Origin: Quatrionicoccus australiensis
GTDB taxonomy: Bacteria; Pseudomonadota; Gammaproteobacteria; Burkholderiales; Rhodocyclaceae
Assembly: GCF_020510525.1 (NCBI RefSeq)
Contig: NZ_CP075188.1
Span: 2,418,001-2,482,000, forward strand
Length of the DNA stretch: 64,000 bases
Reading direction: 5' to 3'
The notes beneath the pieces are model-generated. The model saw nothing but the letters and a program-made list of their open reading frames with translations, did not search any database and had not been told where the DNA came from. Position numbers and translations under genes: made by a program. Positions 10,867 through 19,868 of the stretch are shown here, piece after piece (the first letter of the stretch is position 1; each line of letters begins with the position of its first letter).

Positions 10867-11720
10867 TCCGCCGGCAACGCGGCAATCGCCGCCAGCAACG
10901 CGTCGCGCAGCTCGTCCGGCAAGGGCAGCGGCGCGGCAAGTTCAGCCAACTCGGCGCCCGGCACCACGCCTGACACTTCCTGCAGGATCGCCAGCAAGGC
11001 CGGCACTTCTGGCTCGATGCTGATGCGCTTGGCGGCATCGGCCGCCAGACGCGCGATATTGGCGCGCGGCGTATCGGTCCCCTTGATCAGCGCAATGACC
11101 AGCCCGGGCAAGCCCCAGGCCTGGGCCAGCGCCATGGTCAGCTGGCGGAAGGTGAATTCGATTTCCGACGGGCGCAGTGCCAGCGCCCAGTAGCGCTCGT
11201 TCCATTCGCGGACGCCGACTTCCTTGTCGGTCATTTCCGGCGCGAAATGCCAGAGCAGCAATTCGCCGATCTCGACCAGCAAGGCCGCCATCGCCACCTC
11301 GTCGGACGAGATGTCGGCGCGCCGGTCGGCCCAGGCACGGGCGATCGAGGCAGCCAGCAGCGAACGCTGTTCGCAGATGCCGCAGCCGGGCAAGACATCG
11401 ACCGGCTGCGGGCTGTTGATCACGATATCGTGCAATTCATCGAAACCGACCTGCAGGATGGCCGCCAGCGGCGTCGTCGTATCGTGGCCAAGCTGGCGCG
11501 AACGACTGTCTTCGGCCTTGCGCAGGATTTTCAGGGCGAGATAGGGGTCGGCATAGACAATGTCGGCCATATCGCGTGCCGACAGGCGCTCGCGTTCTTC
11601 GTCAGGTCCTTCGCGCAGTGCCGTGAGTACGGCACGGGTCGTTGCCAGGACAGGAATCTCCTTGTCCTTGAGATACTCGACCCACTGGCTGATCCCCCAC
11701 TGCCACTGATGCGCCTGCAT
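10863..11720 (-). CDS. HDOD-domain signalling protein
   Basis: The product of 285 residues has an HDOD domain (HD-related output domain): IPVLATTRAVLTALREG, SARDMADIVYADPYLALKILRKAEDS and a central ILQVGFDELHDIVI segment. HDOD proteins lack the full HD metal site and act in regulatory rather than hydrolytic roles, often in motility or stress signalling. The start at 11720 has GAGGA upstream. The two stop codons with the upstream-strand gene overlap (10863-10866), leaving no room for a terminator between them. Confidence 0.82.
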   Translation of the reverse strand: MQAHQWQWGISQWVEYLKDKEIPVLATTRAVLTALREGPDEERERLSARDMADIVYADPYLALKILRKAEDSRSRQLGHDTTTPLAAILQVGFDELHDIVINSPQPVDVLPGCGICEQRSLLAASIARAWADRRADISSDEVAMAALLVEIGELLLWHFAPEMTDKEVGVREWNERYWALALRPSEIEFTFRQLTMALAQAWGLPGLVIALIKGTDTPRANIARLAADAAKRISIEPEVPALLAILQEVSGVVPGAELAELAAPLPLPDELRDALLAAIAALPAD

Positions 11721-11827
11721 GTTTTCCTCACCCCGATGACACATCCGGAATATGTGCCGCAGTCAGCAATGTAATGCGCCGCCGGACGCCTGCCAAGGGG
11801 CGCCGGCAGAATGAGCGGCAAAGAAAA

Positions 11828-11847
11828 AGCCACCTCGCGAGGTGGCT
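11828..11847 (-). terminator. Terminator downstream of ydcH
   Basis: A perfect palindromic stem AGCCACCTCG / CGAGGTGGCT is followed on the minus strand by TTTTTCTTT; A residues also precede it on the plus side. It ends the minus-strand ydcH transcript. Confidence 0.85.
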
Positions 11848-11873
11848 TCCTGTTTTTGCCGACGGCCTGCAGA

Positions 11874-12092
11874 TCAGGCGGCGCTGGCTTTGCGCAGCGT
11901 GTTGTAGAGCTCGTCCTTGAGTACGAGCTTTTCTTTCTTGAGGGCCTCGATGGCTTCATGGGTGGCCGGTTCGATGCCGGATTCCATGTTCTTGATCTTC
12001 TGATCCAGTTCGTTGTGCTTGTCGAAAACGTTCAGGAAATGACGATCCGTCGTCTTCAGTTGGGTAATGAGTTCACGGTATTCAGGAAACAT
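11874..12092 (-). CDS. ydcH: DUF465 (YdcH-like) small protein
   Basis: The 72-residue product is a charged coiled-coil-like helix pair: MFPEYRELITQLKTTDRHF, then NELDQKIKNME and EAIEALKKEKLVLKDELYN. This is the DUF465 pattern, whose members are 70-80 residues and have no assigned function. The start at 12092 has a GGAG upstream and matches family length; the frame is open for 37 further codons without likeness. Confidence 0.85.
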   Translation of the reverse strand: MFPEYRELITQLKTTDRHFLNVFDKHNELDQKIKNMESGIEPATHEAIEALKKEKLVLKDELYNTLRKASAA

Positions 12093-12255
12093 GCTACTTC
12101 TCCACGGCTGGTTACTATTTGGCTTGTGTTCAGGTATCGATGATACGACCAAAATCGGGAAAAATCCCCGGTTGACCGTGCAAAAGCCTTGCCTGCGCGG
12201 CAAAGACGCGACACTACCGGGTCATGCTGGAGATTTTTGCGGGATTCGGGATTAA

Positions 12256-12330
<75 letters not shown>

Positions 12331-12374
12331 AACAAGACTGCTAGCCGAGTGGTAATGGCATGAAGCAGAATTTT

Positions 12375-12450
12375 TGGCTCCCCGACCTGGGCTCGAACCA
12401 GGGACCTACGGATTAACAGTCCGGCGCTCTACCAACTGAGCTATCGAGGA
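12375..12450 (-). tRNA. tRNA-Asn (anticodon GTT)
   Basis: The reverse complement starts TCCTCGATAGCTCAGTTGGT and has anticodon loop CTGTTAA between CCGGA and TCCGT, T arm CCTGGTTCGAGCCCAGG and an encoded CCA. Anticodon GTT gives Asn. It lies 44 bases upstream of tRNA-Thr on the same strand, so both are probably on one transcript. Confidence 0.95.
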
Positions 12451-12555
12451 ACTACTCGGTTGCCGGTGATCACCACCGACAGGGCGCGAATTATATACAA
12501 AACTTCTGAAACGACCTAGCACTCTTCGTTTCGAAGTTTATTTTTTGCAAAAAAA

Positions 12556-13455
12556 TCATTCTTCGTCGGCTGGCTGCGCTGGCTGTTCGAGCAGCTGCTT
12601 GGCCCGCTCGGCACGCAGGGACGGGGTTTCCAGGCTGATCCGGCCGAGCGCGCAGCTGCGGTAATCGGTCAACAGCAAACCGGAGGCCTTTTCCAGATCC
12701 AGCTCGCCGCCCCGCCCTTTCATCAGGCAACCGCGCCGTTTGGCGACGGCTTCGATGACGCCGACCGCATCCATGCCCTCGGTGGCAAAGCCGTAACGCG
12801 CCGTGAGCAGCGCCGGATAATGTTCGAGCAGGAAGCCGGCGAGGAAGGTCGCGACCTCGATGTCGATGTAGGCATTGACGCCGACCGCGTGACTGGCGGC
12901 CAGCATCTGGCCGTCGATCGGATGCGCGATCTTCGGCCACAGCATGCCCGGCGTATCGTAAATGGTCAGGCGCGAGCTGATGTCGATGCGCTGCTGGCTC
13001 TTGGTCACCGCCGGCTGGTCGCCAACCGCTGCGACCTTTTTCTTGACCAGCGCGTTCATCAGCGTCGACTTGCCGACGTTGGGCACGCCCATGATCATCA
13101 GGCGCAGCGGCTTGACGGCATCGTTGCGGTGCGGCGCCAGCTTCTGGGCCAGACCGGGAATGCGCGCCACGTCGCTCGCCTTCTTGCAGGAAATGGCGAC
13201 CGCCTTGACCCCCGGCTGCTTTTCAAAATAAGCGAGCCAGGCCTTGGTCACTTCCGGGTCGGCCATGTCGGCCTTGTTGAGCAGCTTGAGACAGGGCCGC
13301 TGGCGGAAGGCGCGCAGCTCGTGAATCATCGGATTGCTCGAAGCCTCCGGCAGGCGGGCGTCGAGCACCTCGACCACGACGTCGGCCATGGCCAGCGTCT
13401 CGCCGGCCTTCTTGCGGGCCGAGGTCATGTGCCCCGGGAACCATTGGATGGACAT
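12556..13455 (-). CDS. ylqF: Ribosome biogenesis GTPase YlqF/RbgA
   Basis: The 299-residue protein is a circularly permuted GTPase: G4 NKAD near residue 60 precedes G1 GVPNVGKST near residue 123 and G3 DTPGM near residue 165. The N-terminal IQWFPGHM motif is the family signature. In Bacillus RbgA acts in late 50S subunit assembly; the proteobacterial homologue is likely similar. The C-terminal ANTAR-like helical domain is present. A 134-base non-coding gap with a long hairpin separates it from moaD upstream. Confidence 0.92.
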   Translation of the reverse strand: MSIQWFPGHMTSARKKAGETLAMADVVVEVLDARLPEASSNPMIHELRAFRQRPCLKLLNKADMADPEVTKAWLAYFEKQPGVKAVAISCKKASDVARIPGLAQKLAPHRNDAVKPLRLMIMGVPNVGKSTLMNALVKKKVAAVGDQPAVTKSQQRIDISSRLTIYDTPGMLWPKIAHPIDGQMLAASHAVGVNAYIDIEVATFLAGFLLEHYPALLTARYGFATEGMDAVGVIEAVAKRRGCLMKGRGGELDLEKASGLLLTDYRSCALGRISLETPSLRAERAKQLLEQPAQPADEE

Positions 13456-13479
13456 TATCTTTTCCTTTTACTACCGTAA

Positions 13480-13587
13480 GGCGCCAACAAAGTGCAGCGC
13501 AGCGGCCCTGGCTAGGCGAACCGCCGAAGACAGTACGAACTGTACGGCGAGGGGGTTCAACGACGCCAGGGGCATTTTGTTGGCGTC
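13480..13587. repeat. Long imperfect palindrome (hairpin element) between moaD and ylqF
   Basis: The ends GGCGCCAACAAAGTGC (13480-13495) and GCATTTTGTTGGCGTC (13572-13587) pair with only two wobble mismatches. Inside are CCCTGGC (13506-13512) pairing with GCCAGGG (13565-13571) and a further GCGAACCGCC against GGCGAGGGGGTTC, ending in an apical CAGTACGAACTGTA. The whole 108 bases would fold into one hairpin. It may be a REP/MITE-type intergenic element or a structured RNA in the mRNA leader of ylqF. Confidence 0.65.
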
Positions 13588-13589
13588 TT

Positions 13590-13838
13590 TCAACCGCCAG
13601 TTACGGGCGGGAAGAAGGCGATCTCGTCACCATCCTGCACCGCCGCATCCAGCCCGGCCACTTCCTGATTGACGGCGCAGCGAAGATTCTTCGCCGTCGC
13701 CAGTTTTTCGCGCCCCTGCGCAACCAGCCAGTCGCGCAGCGCGGCCAGCGTTTTGACGCTTTCCGGCAGGTCGACCGTCTCGGCCGAGACGCCGAGCGCC
13801 TCGCGCAGGCTGGCAAAGTACAGCACCTTGACGCTCAT
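13590..13838 (-). CDS. moaD: Molybdopterin synthase small subunit MoaD
   Basis: The 82-residue protein has the ubiquitin-like MoaD pattern (VKVLYFASLREALG at the start, AVQDGDEIAFFPPVTGG at the end). The terminal Gly-Gly is adenylated by MoeB and converted to thiocarboxylate, donating sulfur to precursor Z in molybdopterin synthesis. Its start overlaps the moeA stop by four bases. moaE and moeB are not in this window. Confidence 0.95.
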   Translation of the reverse strand: MSVKVLYFASLREALGVSAETVDLPESVKTLAALRDWLVAQGREKLATAKNLRCAVNQEVAGLDAAVQDGDEIAFFPPVTGG

Positions 13839-15040
13839 GCCAGCAGCTCCGCGAAGGGGATGAAACGCACGCTCTCGCCGGCCGCAATGACTTGCTGCGG
13901 CGCCTTGACGATCAGTCCGTCGCCCCAGGACAACGAGGTGACGACGCCGGCGCCCTGGTTTTTGTACAACTCGACGCCACCGGCGCCGTTGAGCCGGCCG
14001 CGCAGGAACTCGGTGCGCGGATCCGGCTTCTTCCAGTCGAAATCGGCACGCAGCGTGTAGCTGTGCGGCAACACCTCGGCGACGCCCTGCAGGCGCAGGA
14101 TGAAAGGCCGGACCATGATCAGGAAGGTAACGAAAGCCGACACCGGATTGCCCGGCAGGCCGATGAACCAGGCCTTGCCGTCGCTTTTGCGGACTTCACC
14201 GAAAGCCAGCGGCTTGCCCGGCTTGATGGCGATTTTCCACATATCGAGCCGGCCTTCGGCTTCCACTGCCGGCTTGACGTGATCTTCCTCGCCGACCGAG
14301 ACGCCGCCGCTGGTGATGATCAGGTCGTTGTCTTCGGCCGCACGGCGCAGCGCATCGCGCGTCGCATCCAGCGTGTCGGCGACGGTGCCGAGATCGCGCA
14401 CCTCGCAGCCCAGGCCTTCAAGCAATGCGCGCAAGGCATAGCGGTTGGAGTTGTAGATGGCGCCCGGCGGCAGCGGCTCGCCCGGCTGCACCAGTTCGTC
14501 GCCGGTGAAGAAGACGCCGACGCGCAGGCGACGATAGACCGGCAGTTCCGGCAGCCCGGCCGAGGCGGCAAGCGCCACATCCTGCGGCCGCAGCTTCATG
14601 CCGGCACTGAGGATCTGGCCGCCAATTGAAATATCCTCGCCGGCGCGGCGAATGTTCTCGCCGGCATGCGGCAGATGATTGATGACGACACCGCCCTCAC
14701 CATGTTCGCAGAGTTCCTGCATGACCACGGCGTCGGCGCCGACCGGCACTGGCGCGCCGGTGAAGATGCGCGCTGCGGTGCCCGGCTGCAGCGGCAGCCC
14801 GACCGTACCGGCCGGAATGCGCTGGCTGACCGGCAGGCAGACGCCGGCTGCGGTGATGTCGGCAACGCGCACGGCGTAGCCGTCCATCGCCGAATTGTCG
14901 AGCGGCGGCACCGCGACGGTCGACGCCTGCGCCACGGCCAAAACGCGGCCGGCAGTGGCGGTCAGCGGCAAGGCACGCACTTCCTCGACCGGCGTGGCGG
15001 CGGACAACAGCTTGTCCAGGGCTTCTTCAAAACTCAGCAT
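13835..15040 (-). CDS. moeA: Molybdopterin molybdenumtransferase MoeA
   Basis: The 401-residue product has MoeA landmarks: DNSAMDGYAV near residue 48, the region RIFTGAPVPVGADAVVMQE, the MPT-binding motif TSGGVSVGEEDHVK, and GKPLAFGEV followed by GLPGNPVSA. MoeA inserts molybdate into adenylylated molybdopterin. Four domains of normal length are present. The stop overlaps moaD and the start overlaps mobB, so the three genes form one operon. Confidence 0.95.
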   Translation of the reverse strand: MLSFEEALDKLLSAATPVEEVRALPLTATAGRVLAVAQASTVAVPPLDNSAMDGYAVRVADITAAGVCLPVSQRIPAGTVGLPLQPGTAARIFTGAPVPVGADAVVMQELCEHGEGGVVINHLPHAGENIRRAGEDISIGGQILSAGMKLRPQDVALAASAGLPELPVYRRLRVGVFFTGDELVQPGEPLPPGAIYNSNRYALRALLEGLGCEVRDLGTVADTLDATRDALRRAAEDNDLIITSGGVSVGEEDHVKPAVEAEGRLDMWKIAIKPGKPLAFGEVRKSDGKAWFIGLPGNPVSAFVTFLIMVRPFILRLQGVAEVLPHSYTLRADFDWKKPDPRTEFLRGRLNGAGGVELYKNQGAGVVTSLSWGDGLIVKAPQQVIAAGESVRFIPFAELLA

Positions 15041-15540
15041 GGGCGTTCCTGCAAATCCAGGGTGTTCATTACAAAATCGGCGATCGCCGCAATGTCGTTC
15101 AGGGGCAGCACCGGCAGATCGGTCGCCACCTCGCCGTCGGTCGCGACGCCGACGATGTCGCTGCGCTCGGCAAAAAGCGGCGGCTTGCCGTGCGCCGGAC
15201 GATGGACCTCGAGTTTGGGCACCGGTTCCTGCTTGAAGCCCTCGATCAGCACCAGGTCGCAGGGCGACAGGTGGCCGAGCAATTCGGCCAGGGTCGGCTC
15301 CGCCTCGCCGCGCCGTTCGTGCATCAGCGCCCAGCGGTCATTGCAGGAAAGCAGCACCTCGACGGCGCCGGCTTCGCGATGGCGGTAGGAATCCTTGCCC
15401 GGCCGGTCGATGTCGAAACCGTGGTGGGCGTGCTTGATGACGGCCAGCTTGAGGCCACGCGCGGTCAGCGCCGGGATCAGTTTCTCGAGCAGCGTCGTCT
15501 TGCCGGAGCCGGACCAGCCGGCGATACCAAATACTTTCAT
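15034..15540 (-). CDS. mobB: Molybdopterin-guanine dinucleotide biosynthesis adaptor MobB
   Basis: The 168-residue protein starts MKVFGIAGWSGSGKTTLLEK, a P-loop of the MobB type (GWSGSGKTT), and continues with VIKHAHHGFDIDRPGKDSYR, the family motif. Near the end is DLVLIEGFKQEPVPKLEVHR. MobB binds GTP and assists MobA in forming the guanine dinucleotide cofactor. It overlaps the moeA start by seven bases. mobA is not seen nearby. Confidence 0.95.
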   Translation of the reverse strand: MKVFGIAGWSGSGKTTLLEKLIPALTARGLKLAVIKHAHHGFDIDRPGKDSYRHREAGAVEVLLSCNDRWALMHERRGEAEPTLAELLGHLSPCDLVLIEGFKQEPVPKLEVHRPAHGKPPLFAERSDIVGVATDGEVATDLPVLPLNDIAAIADFVMNTLDLQERPC

Positions 15541-15557
15541 GGCCGGATTCTAACCGT

Positions 15558-16733
15558 TCAAGCCGCAAACACCGGGGCGAAACCGCCGCCCGGCGTCCGG
15601 AAATTGGTCGTTTGCCCTTGATAAAGGCGGGCCGCAACGAGCTGGATACGAGCAGCGTAGGTGTAGCAGCGCACGTCGAGTTTCATGTCCTGCGCGACAG
15701 CGTCAACGAGCAGCGTCTGCGTCGAAGGCGGCACGATTTCCTGGGCGATGTAGCCGCCCTGCAGGATTTCCTCGAACACCCGCTTGGTCAGCTTGTCGCC
15801 GCGATAAGTGGCGCGACTGCCAAAACCGGCGGCCGGCTTGAAGAACCAGTTTTTGCGCGCGCTCCAGAATTGCTCGCCCTGCTCGGCCGTGACCGCGACC
15901 GTGCGCGGGATGCCGGCAAGCAGGATTTCCTGCGTTGCGGCCGGCACGCCAAGTTCACTGAGCGCAACCGGATCGGACAGCAGCATCAGGTTGCGCTTGT
16001 CGGCATACAGCGCATGCGCCCGCGGGTGCGGCGTGACGACCACGCCGCCGGCCGCGAAAACAGCCTGCAGATCGGCGTTGACCGCTGCCTCGAGGGCAAA
16101 GTCGGTGAGGCGGTTATAGACCAGGTCGACGACCTCGCCGCGATACAGCAGGCGCTCGCCGTCACGCAGCAACTCGGCCGGATCGGCGATCACCGCGGCG
16201 ATGCCGTTGCGCGCGAAAAGCCGCCGGAAGAGTTCGAACTCCGGCGCCAGGTATTGCGCGGCGGGGTTCTCGTCGACGATCGCGATGCGCGTCAGCGGCG
16301 CATCGCCGCGCTCGAGCTGCCATTCGGCGCGGAACATCGCGACGATTTCCTGCTCGATACGCTCGGCTGCGGCCGTTTCGCCGTGCGCCCGGAGCAAACA
16401 GGTATTGAGCAAGGCGCCGCCGGCATTGGTGTTGATTTCGATCAGTTTCGGGCCGTCGACCGCCAGATGGAAGTCGTAGCCGAAAAACACGCTGCGCGCC
16501 GGCGTCGACCGCTGCGCCAGGGCCGGCGCCCCGGCCAGCACGCGTTGCTGCCAGGCCGGCAGTGCGACGACCGACTCGATGGCGGCCACAATGTCAGCCA
16601 TCGCCTGCCGGGTAGCCGGCGCGATGGCAACCGCTGCCTGCGAGAACAAGGACGGATGCGACTCGGCGAGCGCCGCCAGGTCGAGGCCGGCGCCCTCCAC
16701 TAGCGCGGCGTTCAGGGCGGCGCGATCAAACAT
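15558..16733 (-). CDS. ATP-grasp-like protein of unknown substrate
   Basis: The product (391 residues from the Met at 16733) carries a substrate/ATP-grasp signature: VDGPKLIEINTNAGGALLN near residue 98, KRNLMLLSDP, the lysine of KNWFFKPAAGFGSRATYRGDK and GGYIAQEIVPPSTQTL, then the metal-ligand-like DVRCYTYAARIQLVAARLYQG. These resemble peptide- or amine-ligating ATP-grasp enzymes such as glutathionylspermidine synthase, but the substrate is not apparent. The start at 16733 overlaps the yoaA stop as ATGTTTGA; a 12-codon upstream start exists but starts inside yoaA. It lies 17 bases from mobB and so probably is co-transcribed with the molybdenum genes. Confidence 0.7.
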   Translation of the reverse strand: MFDRAALNAALVEGAGLDLAALAESHPSLFSQAAVAIAPATRQAMADIVAAIESVVALPAWQQRVLAGAPALAQRSTPARSVFFGYDFHLAVDGPKLIEINTNAGGALLNTCLLRAHGETAAAERIEQEIVAMFRAEWQLERGDAPLTRIAIVDENPAAQYLAPEFELFRRLFARNGIAAVIADPAELLRDGERLLYRGEVVDLVYNRLTDFALEAAVNADLQAVFAAGGVVVTPHPRAHALYADKRNLMLLSDPVALSELGVPAATQEILLAGIPRTVAVTAEQGEQFWSARKNWFFKPAAGFGSRATYRGDKLTKRVFEEILQGGYIAQEIVPPSTQTLLVDAVAQDMKLDVRCYTYAARIQLVAARLYQGQTTNFRTPGGGFAPVFAA

Positions 16734-18666
16734 GGTCGCCGTTGCGGCGGGCGAAAAAGTTGAGCACATCGTTCAACTCCTTGGTGCGTTTCATGGGCGG
16801 CAGACTTTGCCACACCTGCCGGCCGTACGGCTTTGATATAAGTCGTGGATCGCAGATCATCAGCACGCCGGTATCGTCCTCGTCGCGGATCAGCCGGCCG
16901 GCGCCCTGCTTGACGTTGATCACGGCACGCGGCAGCTGGTATTCGATGAAGGCGTTGCGGCCCTGCTGCTTCATCTGCTCGATGCGCGCCGAGAGCACCG
17001 GATCGTCGGGCGGCGCGAAGGGAATCTTGTCGATGACGACCAGCGAGAGCGCCTCGCCGCGCACGTCGACGCCTTCCCAGAAGCTCTGGCTGCCGACCAG
17101 AATGGCATTGCCGAGATGGCGGAAGCGTTGCAGCAGGTCGTTCTTGCTGCCCTCGCCCTGGATCAGCAGCGGCATGTCGAGACCTTCGTCCTCAAGGCGC
17201 GCCTTGAGCAACTCGTGCGTGCGGCGCATGGCGCGCAGGCTGGTGCACAGGAAGAAGGCGCCGCCGCCCGCCGCCTTGACCGCCGGGAAGGCAGCGTCGA
17301 CAACGGCGTCGGTATAGCCCATGGAGTTCGGCTCCGGCATGCCGAGCGGCGCATAGAGCAAGGCCTGCTTGCCGTAGTCGAAGGGACTTTGCCAGCACGC
17401 CGACTCCGGATCGCCAAGGCCGAGTTCGGCGCAGTAATGATGGAACTGACCGCGCACGGCAAGCGTCGCCGAGGTGAAGATCCAGGCACGCGGATGGCCG
17501 CCCATCTGCTTGCGGAAGATGTTGGCGACATCGAGCGGCGTCGTGTTGAGCTGCAGCGAATGCGTATAGGCCTCGCCCCAGCGCACGTAGCCGTCGTCGG
17601 CATTGCTCTGCCAATGACCGATCTGGCGCAGCAGCTCGGTGGCGCGCTGCCAGCATTTTTCCAGACCTTCGGAGCGTTCGGCCTGGGTTTCGAGAATGGC
17701 CGCAAAGCCGCTGACCTCGTCTTCGAGCAGTTTCAGGGCCGGGGCAAATTCGGGCTTTTCGAGCAGTTGACCGTAGGAGAAGCGGCCGCTGTCGAGGCCG
17801 ACCGCCAGGCGCAGGTCCTTGGCGACCTTTTCCAGCTCGCGCGTCGCGCTCTGCAAATCGAGGCAGTCGCGCGCGCTGGTCAGGCCTTCGGCGCGGCTGT
17901 CGCGGGCGAGATCGAGGACCTGAGCGGTCGAGACAGTTTCGCCGAAGAACAGCGTCGCCACTTCCGGCAACTGGTGCGCCTCGTCGAAGATCACCGTGTT
18001 GCAGGCGGGAAGCAGTTCAGCCATACCCTCGTCGCGCAGCATGACGTCGGCGAAGAACAGGTGATGATTGACCACGACCAGGTCGGCCGCCATCGCCTCG
18101 CGCCGGGCGAGCATGACGAAGCAGTCCTTGTAGTCCGGGCAGTCCTGGCCCAGGCAGTTCTCGCGCGTCGAGGTGGCGTGCCCCCAGACCGGCGAGTTTT
18201 CCGAGACTTCCAGGCATTCGGCCTTGTCGCCGGTGTGCGTGACCTTGGCGAAAACCGAGATGCGGCGCGCGTCAGCGGCATCCTCGCGGGTCAGGAAGCG
18301 ACCGTCGGCCAGCGCCCGTTCCAGGTGGTAGGGACAAACGTAATTGGCGCGCCCTTTCAGCAAGGCGATCTTGACCGGCGCCTTCAAGGCGTCGCGCACC
18401 ATCGGCAGGTCCTTGTTGAACAACTGGTCCTGCAGTGTCTTGGTGCCGGTCGAGACAATCACCTTGCCGCCCGACTTCAAGGCCGGAACGAGATACGCGA
18501 AAGTCTTGCCCGTGCCGGTGCCGGCCTCGGCGATGAAGACCGAACAGCTCTTGATGGCGGCAGCGATGCGCTCGGCCATTTCGACCTGCTGATCGCGCAC
18601 GCGATAGCCGCCTATGGCCCGGGCCAGCGGCCCGTCGGGGGAAAAGATCTCGGGAAGGGAAGACAA
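16726..18666 (-). CDS. yoaA: ATP-dependent DNA helicase YoaA (DinG family)
   Basis: The 646-residue product is an XPD-like superfamily 2 helicase with an iron-sulfur cluster: motif I FIAEAGTGTGKTFAY near residue 45, the four cysteines around CPYHLERA, ECLE, ENCLGQDCPDYKDC, motif II VIFDEAHQL and the late motif QGAGRLIRDEDD. Length and N-terminal layout match E. coli YoaA rather than DinG. YoaA unwinds 5'-overhang DNA and helps tolerance of replication stress. It heads the minus-strand run toward the molybdenum genes. Confidence 0.93.
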   Translation of the reverse strand: MSSLPEIFSPDGPLARAIGGYRVRDQQVEMAERIAAAIKSCSVFIAEAGTGTGKTFAYLVPALKSGGKVIVSTGTKTLQDQLFNKDLPMVRDALKAPVKIALLKGRANYVCPYHLERALADGRFLTREDAADARRISVFAKVTHTGDKAECLEVSENSPVWGHATSTRENCLGQDCPDYKDCFVMLARREAMAADLVVVNHHLFFADVMLRDEGMAELLPACNTVIFDEAHQLPEVATLFFGETVSTAQVLDLARDSRAEGLTSARDCLDLQSATRELEKVAKDLRLAVGLDSGRFSYGQLLEKPEFAPALKLLEDEVSGFAAILETQAERSEGLEKCWQRATELLRQIGHWQSNADDGYVRWGEAYTHSLQLNTTPLDVANIFRKQMGGHPRAWIFTSATLAVRGQFHHYCAELGLGDPESACWQSPFDYGKQALLYAPLGMPEPNSMGYTDAVVDAAFPAVKAAGGGAFFLCTSLRAMRRTHELLKARLEDEGLDMPLLIQGEGSKNDLLQRFRHLGNAILVGSQSFWEGVDVRGEALSLVVIDKIPFAPPDDPVLSARIEQMKQQGRNAFIEYQLPRAVINVKQGAGRLIRDEDDTGVLMICDPRLISKPYGRQVWQSLPPMKRTKELNDVLNFFARRNGDHV

Positions 18667-18735
18667 GGAAAAAGGCCTGATGAATGCGGGCCGAATCTTA
18701 ACAGATGCCGGCCCCCTTGCCCCGTCCGCAGCGCC

Positions 18736-19512
18736 TCAGAAGCTCTCCGACCAGACCGCCTTGATGACGTATTTTTCCGGCGTTTCCTTGAAGCCCTGAC
18801 CGATGCCGACATGCAGGGAACCGCCCGCCGTCTGCATCTCGCCGACCAGGTAAAGCGTGCGGTCGCCCGCGCCCGGCTTGAGATCAGAGAGTTTGCCCCA
18901 GTCGAGATAGGCTTCCAGTCCCCAGGCAAAGTCGCCGGACAGCTTGTGCATGGCCTTGAAATCGACATTGAAGTCGGGCCGCCGGTCCGCACCGGCCTGA
19001 CCGTAGCCCCACATCAGGTGCGGATTGGCAACCAGCCGGAAATGCTCGCCGTCGTAACCGGCGATGCCGCGGAATTCGATGCTCGTTTTGTCGGCGACGA
19101 AGCGCGGCGAATTGATGTCGTATTCGGCATTGAAGCCGTAATACCAGCCGCCGCTCAGCGGCCGGATATGCTTGAGGCGGAACATGATCGCCGACTCACC
19201 CCAGTCGCCACGCCGCGAACTCGGGCTGTCGACGCCGGCGCGCATCACCGGCAGATGGATGCCGGCCTCCCAGCCGGGCGCAAGACCGGTCGCAAACTCG
19301 GCCATGACATAGCTCATCTTGTCCACCGGCCAGGTGCCGTCGCGCGTCGTTTTGTCACCCTGCAGCGTGTGATTGGCATGCAGGGTCGCCACGAGTTCGC
19401 CGCGCGCGGCGAGGTCGCCCTCATGCACCATGATTTCCGGATCGGCCACCGCCCCGCCGGCGCACGCCAGCCAGGCCAGCGCGGCCATTAGTTTTTTCCC
19501 TGAACTGATCAT
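18736..19512 (-). CDS. Exported protein, probable outer-membrane beta-barrel, unknown
   Basis: A signal peptide (MISSGKKLMAALAWLACAGGAVA, cleavage likely after VA-D) is followed by amphipathic segments rich in aromatic and charged residues, for example ELVATLHANHTL, SAIMFRLKHIRPL, GWYYGFNAEYDIN, and HFRLVANPHLMWGYG, ending with VIKAVWSESF. A terminal Phe is typical of outer-membrane barrel proteins. There is no recognised family. It is upstream of frd but on the opposite strand, so the 350-base gap serves both. Confidence 0.68.
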   Translation of the reverse strand: MISSGKKLMAALAWLACAGGAVADPEIMVHEGDLAARGELVATLHANHTLQGDKTTRDGTWPVDKMSYVMAEFATGLAPGWEAGIHLPVMRAGVDSPSSRRGDWGESAIMFRLKHIRPLSGGWYYGFNAEYDINSPRFVADKTSIEFRGIAGYDGEHFRLVANPHLMWGYGQAGADRRPDFNVDFKAMHKLSGDFAWGLEAYLDWGKLSDLKPGAGDRTLYLVGEMQTAGGSLHVGIGQGFKETPEKYVIKAVWSESF

Positions 19513-19868
19513 TTTTTATGGTTTTTTTGCAACAGGCGGAGATTTGCACGCCCAGCCTCATCCGGCAAGCTTTTGCCAGCACGAAAAACGCCTTCTCGGC
19601 CAAGCCAGGCGCCATTTTGCGGCAGCGCAAAATCATTCAAAAAACACGCAAAACCGGCCCACAACAAGGCTTACGCGATACTTACAGAACTCGACACAAC
19701 AAATAAATGCTGCATTGCAACATAAGTGCAGCACGCTGTGCTAAAGTCGGCTCGAATCATCGATAAATACAACATGAATGTTGAATGCTGCTCCGGCCAA
19801 AAACTGCCCGCCGCCGTATTTCGACATCGACCTTCAACAGGGAAGGCCTTTGCAACAGGAAGCGCATC
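19513..19868. other. Divergent promoter region of the exported protein and frdCAB
   Basis: This 356-base gap holds no credible gene. It must contain promoters for the two divergent genes. The most notable sequence is the TGC-rich palindromic site at 19708-19733. No FNR-type TTGAT-N4-ATCAA site was seen, which is odd for an anaerobic respiratory operon. Confidence 0.6.
19708..19733. promoter_or_regulatory. TGC-rich palindromic operator upstream of frdCAB
   Basis: TGCTGCATTGCAACA (19708-19722) is a near-palindrome, followed by TGCAGCA so that the ends TGCTGCA and TGCAGCA form an outer inverted repeat. A 14/15-identical copy in reverse orientation occurs at 33110-33124. The shape resembles TGC-rich sites bound by PhaR-type polyhydroxybutyrate regulators; that assignment is inference. 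Confidence 0.5.

Noticed and set aside
17116..19491. 791-codon plus-strand frame antisense to yoaA and the exported protein
   Set aside because: Covers two minus-strand genes and lacks any domain; typical of high-GC antisense frames.
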